Shown here one piece after another: positions 43,805 to 54,422 of a stretch of DNA of 64,000 nt. The translations under genes were made by a program, and so were the position numbers. This stretch comes from Emydura subglobosa (Eukaryota > Chordata > Testudines > Chelidae), in NCBI GenBank assembly GCA_007922225.1, contig ML679961.1, positions 2,462,960 to 2,526,959 of the forward strand, given 5' to 3'. Each line of letters begins with the position of its first letter. Position 1 is the first letter of the stretch. The notes beneath the pieces were generated by a model that saw only the letters and a list, made by a program, of their open reading frames with translations, had not been told where the DNA came from and made no database searches.

Positions 43805-44600
43805 ATAATCTGAGGAGGTTCAACAAGGACAAGTGCAGAGTCCTGCACTTAGGACGGAAGAATCCCATGCACAGCTACAGACTGGGGACCGACGAGCTAG
43901 GCAGCAGTTCTGCAGAAAAGGACCTGGAGGTAACGGTGGATAAAAAGCTGGATATGAGTCAGCAGTGTGCCCTGGTTGCCAAGAAGGCTAATAGCATATT
44001 GGGCTGCATTAGTAGGAGCATTGCCAGCAGATCACGGGAAGTGATTATTCCCCTCTATTCAGCACTGGTGAGGCCACATTTGGAGTATTGTGTCCAGTTG
44101 TGGGCCCCCCCACTACAACAAGGATGTGGACAAGTTGGAGACAGTCCAGCGGAGAGCAACGAAAATGATTAGGGGTCTGGAGCACAAGACGTATGAGGAG
44201 AGGCTGAGGGAACTAGGCTTGTTTAGCCTGCAAAAGAGAAGAATGAGGGGGGATTTGATGGCAGCCTTCAACTACCTGAAAGGGGGTTCCAGGGAGGATG
44301 GAGCTAGGCTGTTCTCAGTGGTGGCAGATGACAGAACAAAGAGCAACGGTCTCAAGTTGCAGTGGGGGAGGTCTCAGTTGGACATTAGGAAAAAGTTTTT
44401 CCCTAGGAGGGTGGTGAAGCACTGGAATGGGTTACCTAGGGAGGTGGTGGAATCTGCATCTTTAGAGGTTTTTAAGCTGCGGCTTGACAAAGCCCTGGCT
44501 GGGATGATTTAGCTGAGGTTAGTCCTGCTTTGAGCAGGGGTTTGGACTAGATACCTCCTGAGGTCCCTTCCAACTCTATGATTCTATGATTCTATAATTA
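43805..44600 (+). mobile_element. CR1 LINE 3' copy, sense, with intact 3' end
   Basis: The youngest-looking CR1 here. It is 5'-truncated at about 43810 within ORF2 ('[24 protein letters not shown]') and runs to the characteristic 3' end 'ggtcccttccaactctatga', with 'attctatgattctat' repeats at about 44580-44598. The 3' short repeats and 5' truncation are as expected for CR1, which usually makes no target duplication. Confidence 0.92.
43867..44512 (+). pseudogene. CR1 ORF2 C-terminal fragment, one frameshift at a C-run
   Basis: The first frame (43867-44172) has '[20 protein letters not shown]' and '[20 protein letters not shown]'. The second (44090-44512) has '[20 protein letters not shown]', '[13 protein letters not shown]', '[20 protein letters not shown]' and the normal end 'KALAGMI'. 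The frames switch at a run of Cs near 44104-44111, so a single-base change is the main lesion. The polymerase catalytic core lies upstream of the truncation and is absent. Confidence 0.9.
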
Positions 44601-47155
44601 AAGTCCCACTTTATATGGAGTTTACCTACTGACACTGCTAAATTCTTAGTCTAGGTGGCACTTGTAGGCATTCTGTAATAATTTCTGAGTTGTCTTAACA
44701 GTATAGGACATTGAGAAAACAGAACACTTTTAAACCTGGATGTTGCTCTGAGAGAACAGAAGGATCATATAACAGTTTTGTAAAGGTAAAACCAAAGCCC
44801 TTGACAAAAAAAAAAGTGTGCACAATGCTATTATTGAGCATGCTGTACTAATTATAATGCTCTATTAATTATTGCAAGATCACTATGGAAAATTAGAGTG
44901 CTATAGGGCATGGATAACTATCGTGGACTGAAGAGTTAAAAAAGAATTCCTAGTAAGAAAATACACTTTTGGTCAATAAAGTAACATTCTCAGAGATGAT
45001 ATTTCCGTAATGCTAAATTTTTATTTATAGCTTCTCTAAGAAGCTGCTGTATGAGTATTTCTAAGTGGCTCTTGTTAAGATAAAGATACTGTATCGAATG
45101 TACACTAAGCGTTTACAACGCTCATTTTTTTTCATCATAGTTGAAGAACAGAACTGTCAGAACTCTTGAAGAGGTGCTGTTGAATTCTGATTTTTGGTTA
45201 CAACCACAAGGAGTAGGTATCCTTGTGTTCCCAATGTGCTTGTAATGCAGTGGAAGAGACTTAAGGAGTCACTCCGAAAGAATGGTGCTTGAAAATTAAG
45301 CACTTTCATTTCACACATCTGGGTGAGGACAGAAACTCCTGGGTTTGCACCGTCAGGTGGAGACTGATAGAGCCACTATGCCACGTATTATTGAACATAC
45401 TAATTGTTCAGCAGCAGCTCAGGTACTTAGACAACATCCAGCGCTTGTTGACCAACAGATAAAGTGAGCCTAATTCAGCAAAACACTATCAGTGTCATTT
45501 CCAAAACCACTTATGCCTCTACATCATTTAGCTTCTTTTTAAAATCTCACCCACAAACACATGCTTCTTAATTATCCTTATTAAGTCCATTCCTATAAAG
45601 CAAAGCACTTTAAGTAGTATCACTGGTCCCAAAGAGATCTATGTAACTACCTAAGTCCTTTGAGGAGTCAGGGCCCAGTTCCATACACTTAGACAGTGGT
45701 AAACCACAGGCATGACACTCACTTGTTATGTCTTGTTACCCGAATGCCTAGAGGAATTTGGGGTGGGAGCAGGAATAGCAACTTTTTACACAAAAATTGC
45801 AGAGAGGCGCACACACTGTTAGTTTTCCTAATGGGCTTAACCTGCACTCAAGTACTGTAAGGGACTTTTGCTGCCTGCAACAACCACACAGGACTGCTGG
45901 TACTAAGCGCTGACTAGTTTCCACATCACGTTATGCATGATCGTCCTTCTTAGAAACCCTAGTTAATTGTGCTGAGCCTGATTTGGACTGTGGCTTCTCT
46001 GTTCATGGACCTGATTTTGTACATGCAAGTGATTGGCATCCCATGACCTTTGTCAGCCATTGACTGCGGGCATAAATGGCACCACTTAATTGCTAAAATG
46101 AACAGGCTATAATTTTAGGCCTATGAATTATAAGCACAATCACAAAGGAAAATCAATGCGTTATGGGGCTTCTAGCATGGAGGGATATAGGAGGGGGTAT
46201 TCTTGTCATTTCATCTTTGTGTTAATGAACCAGATTCCAAAAAAGGAACAAACACCCACAGCAGGACAACTGATTAAGAGGGGAAGAAGGGGAAACTGAG
46301 GCAGCTACAGGATCTGGCACTGGATCAGGTAAAGCCCTGCTTCACTGCCCCAAGACATATTGATTTCACTAGTAAATGTGTCCTATTGAAGACACTTGCG
46401 GGACTAAGCCTCAGAGTTAGAGGCTTCCCTGAAGGGAAATGTGCAGAGCATGTTGATTCCATATAAAAGAAGACGTGCTTTCAAACAGAGAGCCAGAGCA
46501 GCATGGGCAGCTCTGCTCCCACTGTCCGACTCTGGCTTTGCCAGAAGCAAGCTAACGAGAAAAACAAAAGGGAAGCCACAGCTGCTGAGGTCTGTGGGCA
46601 AAAGCAGCACTCTGTTTGCTGTGCAGGTTATCATCAATATTAGATTAGAAGCATTAGTGAGACCACACAGAATTGCAGCTGGCCCAGAACATCTGAGCCA
46701 TAGGCATGAAATAGAGAGAGCAGCAGCAGCAAAACGCTTTGGTATAAGAATCATTCTGCTCTACCACAAACCCAAGACGTTGAGAGGAAGAGGACATCTC
46801 TGCCTTTGTTCTCACAGCTTCAAAGCAAGCAAACTTTTAACACCAGTTCACTACAGAGATAAAAAAACATGACTGACTAATTTTGCTGGTCAAGAACTTG
46901 AGAGATGAAAGGTGGAGATGAAAAAGCCCTTTAAACCTTTAAGCCCTTTTATCAGGATTGCAAGATAGCAACAAAATGAGCATTCTCCCAGCAAAGAGGG
47001 AAAGTAGGACATGCCAGAGCAAATAACAGACAGACAGACAGCTGGGCACATGCTATAAAAGGGACATAGCTCCCCCAATGTGACATTAAACCTCCCTACC
47101 GTTCATCTGGGGCCTGATAAAGCCCGTGTGAGATCTCCATTTTATTCTGCTTTAG
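44601..47155. other. Unique non-coding DNA
   Basis: No recognisable gene or repeat with confidence. A weakly L3/MIR-like tail is possible near 45600-45700. An open frame of 143 codons at 46441-46872 (plus) has no recognisable domain and its opposite strand is also open for 116 codons, so I regard both as chance. Confidence 0.35.
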
Positions 47156-47479
47156 TTCACCACCACAAGGCTCATCACAGCCACCGTACTTCCAGAGGAC
47201 AACACTGGATACAGTCCCCGCTGGAGCGATTTAACTGATGGGAGTGGTCGGTCCCCCCGGAACGGCTTGATGCATTCCCAGGAGGTGAGTGTGCTGCCAT
47301 CTCCATGGAATCTCCAAGGTGGGAAGAGCAGGTCATCGCTAGCTGACCCTCCCCAACTCACAACCTGGAAAAAGGACAATCCCTTCTGGGAGTATCCAAT
47401 TTCTGGCATTCAGATAGAACAGTCGCTTATCAAGCAAGTTTCCGATCCCCCGAAAGCAGCAGCCAGAAACCAATGAGCA
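47156..47479 (+). CDS. Exon-like open frame, product unknown
   Basis: A splice-acceptor-like tract (TTTTATTCTGCTTTAG) ends at 47155, immediately after an in-frame TAG. The frame is then open for 107 codons to a stop at 47477-47479. A strong donor-like sequence (CAGGAG then GTGAGT) lies at 47285, so the exon could be 47156-47284: 129 bases, 43 codons, phase 0 at both ends. That part reads 'TTTRLITATVLPEDNTGYSP', then 'RWSDLTDGSGRSPRNG'. The other two plus-strand frames have stops. The minus strand is also open for 85 codons. I do not recognise the protein. It is either an exon of a host gene whose other exons lie elsewhere, or a chance arrangement. Confidence 0.3.
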
Positions 47480-47924
47480 CTCTTGTGTTGAGACCCTGGG
47501 ATGAAATGACCAAAGAATGGTGTTGTGTATTTTGTGTCCTGCCTAGCTTGCCGTAGCTAACAGAGCTAGACTATTATGGGATAGCTCAGCCAGTTCTGTC
47601 TGGTCTTGGAGTAGGAGAATAAACTCAGTCTGTGTGTGTTTGCATTTCCTTCTGTTCCTCTCTGCTGGTTTCTCTCTGAGTGCAAGTAACTTCCAAGTAT
47701 ACAAACCTAACAAAGTGTCAGCGGGGATGATGGACCTGTGCTGGTACTGCCACCAGCAAGACGCAAAAGTAAAAGGTAAGGAAAACCGAAAGCAAAGCAG
47801 ACAGATAGGGAAGGGGGAGGAAGGAAGCAGTGCTAGTGAAAGGAAATGACGAGTAATTGTGTGTGAATGACCCCAACACACGTGAATAACAGTAACCAGC
47901 ACCCATCACACCAGCACCAGATGA
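47480..47924. other. Unassigned DNA
   Basis: No recognisable gene or repeat. The 119-codon minus frame is CT-rich translation without a domain. Confidence 0.35.
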
Positions 47925-48605
47925 AGAGGTAAAACAACCTCTCTACTCCTACTCAAGAGGCTCCTCTTTATGCATCTACGGATCGCGTTAGCCATGTCGG
48001 CCACAATGTTGCACTGACCGCTCGTGTTCAGCCAACCATCCACCATGACCCCCAAATCTTTTTCAGGGGAACCGTGTCCCAGGATTGAGTTCTCCACCCT
48101 GGTAAGTTTTTCACGTGTTATTTGTTCCTAGATCTTTATGTTTACATTTCGATGCATTAAAATACTTGTTGTGTGCGCCCAGCATACCAAGAAATCAGGA
48201 TTGCTCAGTATCAGTAACCTGTCCTCTTCATTACTTACCACTCCCCCACGCTTTGTGTCAGCTGCACATTTTATCAGTGATGATTTTATGTTTTCTTCCA
48301 GGTCATTGACAAAAATGTTAAATGGCACAGGGCCAGGGATCAATCCCTGTAGGGCCCATTTGAATCAGACCCACTCGATGATGAGTCCCCATTCACAATT
48401 ACATTTTCAGATCGGTAAACTATCTTTTAATCCATTTAATGTGTAACGTTAATTTTGTATCATTTCAGTTTTTTAGTCAAAATGCCTTACAGAACTCTAA
48501 ATATATTACATCAGTAGAATTACCTTTATTAATCAAGCTTGTAATCACATAAAAAGATATCAAGTTAGTTTGATTGGATCTATTTTCTATAGACCCATAA
48601 TGATT
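47925..48605 (-). mobile_element. CR1 LINE fragment, antisense
   Basis: On the minus strand: 'IPGPVPFNIFVNDLEENIKS' (RT palm) followed by 'KCAADTKRGGVV', where the catalytic box has decayed to AADT (48343-48128), then thumb sequence 'GHGSPEKDLGVMVDGWLNTS' (48097-47906). It is of the same subfamily as the 40.5 and 53.5 kb copies. Its 5' side abuts the sense CR1 beginning at about 48615, giving a head-to-head inverted pair. Confidence 0.82.
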
Positions 48606-48614
48606 GGCATTAAT

Positions 48615-49118
48615 TATGTTACAGCACAGAATGGGGAGGAGGTGAGCAGCCCTTAGTGCTGAAAGAACAGGTTCAGGACTATTTAGAAAGGCTGGACATG
48701 CACAAGTCCATGGGGTGGATGCAATGCATCCGAGGGTGCTGAGGGAGTTGGCAGGTATGATTGCAGAGCCACTGGCCATTATCTTTGAAAACTCTTGGCG
48801 ATTGGGGGCAGTCCAGGAAGATTGGAAAAAGGCAAACATAGTGCCCATCTTCAAAAAAGGAAAGGAGAAAGATCCGGGGAACTACAGGTCGGTCAGCCTC
48901 ACCTCAGTCCCTGGAAAAATCATGGAGCAGGTCCTCAACATATCCATTTTGAGGCACTTGGAAGAGAAGATGGTGATCAGGAACAGTCTGCATGGATTCA
49001 CCAAGGGCAAGTTATGCCTGACCAATCTGATTGCCTTCCATGATGAGATGACTGACTCTGTGGATGTGGAGAAAGCGGTGGATGTGATATACCTTGACTT
49101 TAGCAAAGTTTTTGGTAT
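48615..49118 (+). mobile_element. CR1 LINE RT-fingers fragment, sense
   Basis: A sense CR1 internal fragment that stops abruptly within the palm at about 49118, so it is truncated at both ends. It starts head-to-head with the antisense copy at 47925-48605. Confidence 0.85.
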
Positions 49119-49146
49119 GGATTTGAGTGACTTATGTCAGGTATGA
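48715..49146 (+). pseudogene. CR1 ORF2 reverse-transcriptase N-terminal fragment
   Basis: The open frame has 'MHPRVLRELAGMIAEPLAII', 'RLGAVQEDWKKANIVPIFKK', 'DPGNYRSVSLTSVPGKIMEQ' (the NYRPVSL motif with Pro missing) and 'LTNLIAFHDEMTDSVD'. It ends at 'VIYLDFSKVFG', which contains the first catalytic Asp region of the palm. The rest of the palm, including the FADD box, is missing. Unrelated sequence supplies the last ten or so codons. Confidence 0.88.
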
Positions 49147-52100
49147 ACATTTTGTCCAATAGGGATTCTCAATAATTTGGATATGACAAACCATTTTCTC
49201 TCATTCACACTGCAAAAGTGCATATTTGCCACTGAGTTCTTGGTGTACATCACACTGCAAGAGGTGCCTGATAAAGGACTGACTCAGCTACTTTGCAGAG
49301 GCAAGTCAGATGCCAGTTCAGGAATGTTTCTTCTGGTTTTACCTTTTCTACTGACACTAAAGTAGCCGAACCTATCTGCCTTCTCTATGTAAGACATACA
49401 TTCTTGCAATTCACTGAACTCTTCAAACTTGTATGGATGATTCAGTTGCCCATTTAAGTGTCTTCTAATATTGACAAAGGTCTCTGCCCCAAAGAACTTA
49501 ACATTTAATTACAGACATGGGGTGAAATTCTGGCCCCTTTGAAGTGAATAGGCTCAGTGTTCCACCCGCAACGTGTCTAGTGTCATACACATAACTGCAA
49601 GGACAAGATGAGAAAGGAAAGATGAGGGTGAATGGGATTACCTGGTTACTCATTTAAGACAGATGCACATTGTGATAATTTATTATTTTGTATGTATGAA
49701 TACAGGAGAGAGAGGAAATATTTTGCATGATAAATGCAACAGACTCTGTAAATGTATCACATGCCCTACCACGTTCCACAGACGTTTTAGCTTCAAGATT
49801 CAAAATATTTTAAAAGTACATGAGCAGCAAAAGAGAATGTACTGCTTTAACTGCATGGGTATGAGCACCAACATCACTGGTCTCTAGGAACTCTTGTAAT
49901 AGTTCAGTGAGTCCCCAACAGCATCGGTTCTGCTTTTGTTTTTTACTCCTTTGAACCTGCACAAGCAAATGAAGGAAGAAATGTTCGAATGAGGGTGAAA
50001 GGAAGTGATGAGTGGACCATGACTTACTTCTGGGCTTTTGTTGATTTCATTCTCTGATGCACAGAACAGGAAATCACTGGAACGGGATTTAATTTCTATG
50101 TCCACGCCATTCTTCTGCAAACAATGCCTGCACGCTAATAGGCATCTGAACAACACAAGCCTTTCAAGGGTTAACCTTGGCTTAGCTATAATGTGACCCA
50201 AATCCAGTAAGACCAGCAAAGGAATTCAATGCCATTGACATCTACGGCAAACTCTTCCTGTCTGTCACTTAAATCTGATGTTACATCTTCAGCCCAGAGC
50301 CCGTGCCGCCGCAAACCTGCCGTCAGCAGAGCTCAGGAAAGGGAAGGGGCAAAGGCGGCTACAGAAGCTCTGAGTCACACAAGGGGTCTGTTATATTGGG
50401 AGAACCCACCAGAGGTCAGTTAAATCAGCCTTCCAAGCATCACAGCCACTGGATTTATGGTTTATTACAACACTCTCTAACCCACTGTCCTCCCTTTTTG
50501 TCCTCTGACTGCAGAGGTGTAACGGGCCACTTCTCCTTGAATGGTCCTTCGAACACATGCTAACTATTTATGTTCAACAATCTGTTCCACCTTGCATGTG
50601 GCTGAGATGCACGGATTACCTTTCCCAGCCCTGAGGAAGGGCTCCATGTGGCTTTCATGCTTCTCTCTCACCAACAGAAGTTGGTCCACTAAAAGATATC
50701 CCCTCCCCCACCTTGCCTCTCAGATGTTTTAAAGCCTTGTATAAACCTCATATATACCAACAGCACAGACAATACTGATTTTATCAGAATGGTCCAGAAA
50801 CACACACACACTAATCTGTGTTTATTTTGGAGTGATTTTTACAAGAGCGCCAAGCATGTTCTCCTGGGTCCATGAGTCCCTCAGGGCTGTACCAATGGAC
50901 AGAGGAATTGGCTGGTCATTATTGATTCCTTTGTCAGGCATTGTAACAACACTGATCACAGGTGGGATTGGTGGTAACACATTTCCCTGAATGCTGAACA
51001 CACAGGTAAAATATCATGCCACCGGGTGCATGAGTGCATTTGCAGACTGCCCCATGCTGAAAAGCGATACTGCCTAAAGATGTTCACCAATGACTTTCAC
51101 TGCTAAGCAGAAACAAATTTCAGGGTCCAATTGAGATTCTTCTTTCCCTCTTTCCCCACCCCAGAAATGTACCGGCAATGTCTCTGCTGTGAATGATGTC
51201 CTTAATAAGTCTGACTAACAATGGTAGCTGACGCTCCTGTTAAACGGCTGACTGATAGTACTATTACTGTTGTGGAATGTAGTTTTTAATATTACAATAA
51301 ATGTATAGAGCTAAGGATGATGATAAAAGGCACTTTATACTAATAAAGCTTATCAGGCTCACCGTGCTGCGATAAAACACATGAATTTGGTAAGTCCTCT
51401 AAGAGACAATAAACACACACACACAGAAGTATAAAAATGGCCTCAAGCAGCTGCAAGAAAGGGATTCTTTTTTAACTCAAGTGGGTAGACGAAGCAGATC
51501 CTTCACGGAAGAAGTGAAGCTGTGACTTGTAGGTATGTGAAGCTTTGCTCCCTACTGAAATGTGACATATGTGCGTATGTTCTTCCATTCCTCTGAGGCA
51601 GCTAGAAAAGCCCGAGTTGGAATGCTAAGGTTGAAGCCAATAGGGGGTGTTTGTGATTCTCTGGTTGTCATTTTTGTTGATCATGGCCCCGTGTTTATAG
51701 GTCTGATCGATACAGGATGGTGCCTGATTGTTGGCTTCAACTCTTGTAAAACTCATGTGAGCTAGAAAACAAGAGGGAATGAAAGAAAGCTGGGTCAGGG
51801 CAGAGTGGGCTGTATCGATATCACTGTCTGCAAGGACACCGGTGCTACGTAAGAGAGTACACGTGCATTTGTAGAGCGATCTCCGTAAAACCAGTATTTG
51901 ATGGTGAAGGTATTTAAAAGTAAACGGCAAAGGGACTTTGTACCAGGGCGACTTTCTTTGGATACCACAAACCAGCTAGAGGCTTTCCAACTTTGCAAGC
52001 ACCCGTGTGTTAATGATTAGTCCCCTCCACCAGTTCACCAGCACAGCCTGCTGCAGCGACATACAAGTGGACATAAACTCCCCCCGTAGCCTGCTCCCTG

Positions 52101-53444
52101 GGAAGGGAGTGGGAAAGATCACCTCATCCTGAGATCCGCTATCCCCTGCCACTTGCACTTGCGTGCTCTTCTTTAACTGTTCACAGCTGGTGGGTTGAGC
52201 ATTCTCATTAGCTCATCAGCCCCTGCCTGCCTGAGCCCATTGAGTAGCCATATCCCAGGTAAGTCCACTCCAGGGGACCTTAATGGCCAGAATGGGTCAG
52301 ATCTGGGCCCTAGCACTCTGACACAGACAGAGGCAGGAATGACTTCTTTAGCTTAGATTCTGAATGAGACAGGCCAGTCAACGAGACACATGGAAATCAG
52401 GAAAAGGCTCTTTCCTGACCCTGGTGAGAACATGTGACTGGACAAAGGAGGCTGGTACTAGCCAGTGCTAGGAATAGGGAGAGGCTCAGTCTTTTGGGTC
52501 CTGTGGAGCAGGTGACAGACTAGGGCAATTGTGACCTGGATCCAAGAAAGACTGGGGAGCTGTCTGATGCCGCACCTGATGTGGTCATGCTTCTTTGTGC
52601 ATGTGAAAAGACAGGCAGCAGCTTTCCTGGGAAAGCCAGGAGACATTGTCCCAGGCATGGCAGGGGCAGGGCACTGCTGGAGAGCGTGAACATGCTATGA
52701 GGTTGTTAGAGTGTCTACATTAAAATCTTTGTGTGTTGCTTTTTGCAATGAGTGTTTCCACAGTATTACCAGCACTAGCTAGTTTCTAGGACTCTCAGAC
52801 CAGCAGGAGCCACTACACCATGCTGCTCTTCATAACTAACCGAGCAGAGCTCTGAGGGAGGCTGTCCTGCCTGCTGGGGGCCAGAGTCCAGGGCAGGCAG
52901 TTTTCAGATGCTGTTAGGAAGGACAAGAGAAAAGGGAAGTGGGACTAAACCCAGTGCCTGTTTATCGTATGATCGTTCTGGATTTACGAGAAGATGGGAC
53001 CAATCTGGGTGTGACTCACCCTAACGCACTGCAAAACTCCTACAGACACTGACCTGTCTGGTGCGAGTGGTCTCTCTGCAGACACACCAGTTGTCGAAGC
53101 AGATGAAAAATGTCTTTTGAAACAACGTATCACCTTCAGGCTGTCTCTGGCCTTCTAGCCAACAGGAGAGCAGCACATACCGGGGCTTTGAGAGAGATTT
53201 CCAGTGTGGTTCTTCAGTGACTCTCTGCTTTCAGTGGATCTTTGCCACGTAAGCAAGAGAACGAACCGATAGGAATCCAGTTTCAGCACCTGCATACATT
53301 CCAGCAGGCATTCGCCCTTTGAGTTGCTGGGTTGCAATGCAGCACAAGCCAGAGCAGTCACCAGTAAAAAGCAATGTTTGCCCACCAACATGCATTCGTA
53401 TTCTAAATGCAGGGCAACAACTGAGCCAATTTTGGCAGATAAAT
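49119..53444. other. Unique non-coding DNA
   Basis: About 4.3 kb with no mobile element that I can name and no convincing coding sequence. A (CA)n run lies at 51410-51425. An exon-like 72-base interval with good acceptor and donor lies at 52187-52258 but has no recognisable product. Confidence 0.4.
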
Positions 53445-54422
53445 GTAATAGCATTGACGTAATACACTTAGATATTTAACATTTTTATCAATGACCTGGA
53501 AGAAAACATAAAAGCATCATTCATAAAACTTGCAGATGACACACCAGTTGGGGATGTGGTAAATAATGAAGAGGACAGGTCACTGCTACAGAGTGATCTG
53601 GGTTTTTTGGTACGCTGGGAACAGCATGAGTTTTCGTACAGCTAAATGTAAACATATGCATCTGGGAACAAAGCCGTTTTTACAGAATGGGGGGGCTCTA
53701 TCCTGGGAAGCAGCAACTCTGAAAAAGATTTGTGGGTGATGGTGGATAATTAGCTAAACATGAGATCCCCGTGTGACACTGTGGCCAAAAAAAGCTAATG
53801 TGATCCTGGGATGTATAAACAGGCGAATCTCAAGTGGGAGCAGAGAGGCCATTTTACCTCTGTATGTGGCATTGGAGCGACTGCTGCTGGAAACCTGTGT
53901 CCAGTTCTGACGCCCACAATTCAAGAAGGATGTCGATAAATTGGAGGGGGTTCAGGGAAGAGCCACAGGAACCATGAAAAGATTGGAAAACCTGCCTTAC
54001 AGTGATAGATTCCGGGAGCTCCATCTATTTAGCTTCATAAGGAGAAGGTTAAGGGGTGACTTGACCACAGTCTGTAAGTATCTGCATGGAGAATAGAAAT
54101 TTGACAATGGGCTCTTCAGTCTAGCAGGGAAAGCTATAACACAATCCAATGGCTGGAAGTTGAAGCTAGACAAATTCAACTGGAAATTAGGTGTAAATTT
54201 GTCCTGATGAGAGTAATTAACCATTGGAACAGTTTACTAGGGGTCATGGTGGATTCTCCATAACTAGTCGTTTTAAAATCAAGATTGGATGTTTTTCTAA
54301 AAGATCAGATCTAGGAATTATGTTGGGGGAAGATCTATGGCTTGCGTTATACAGGATGTCCTACTGGTCCCATCTCATCACAATGGTCCCTTCTGGCCTT
54401 GGAATCTATGATGTCTCAAATA
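53445..54422 (+). mobile_element. CR1 LINE, sense, near-complete 3' half
   Basis: It starts in the RT palm ('atttttatcaatgacctgga' at about 53480; 'cttgcagatgacacaccagt' near 53529 encodes the L-A-D-D-T box). It continues through the thumb and C-terminal region with many stops and ends with 'atggtcccttctggccttgg' and 'aatctatgatgtctc' (about 54383-54420). It is the best-preserved member of the subfamily also seen at 40.5 and 47.9 kb, but no long open frame remains. Confidence 0.85.

Noticed and set aside
46404..46872. Frames of 116 codons (minus) and 143 codons (plus)
   Set aside because: They are mutually antisense, with no splice or domain support; treated as chance.
51410..51425. Short (CA)n microsatellite considered as a functional or CRISPR-like repeat
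   Set aside because: A simple dinucleotide run. No CRISPR array or any prokaryotic feature exists in this window.
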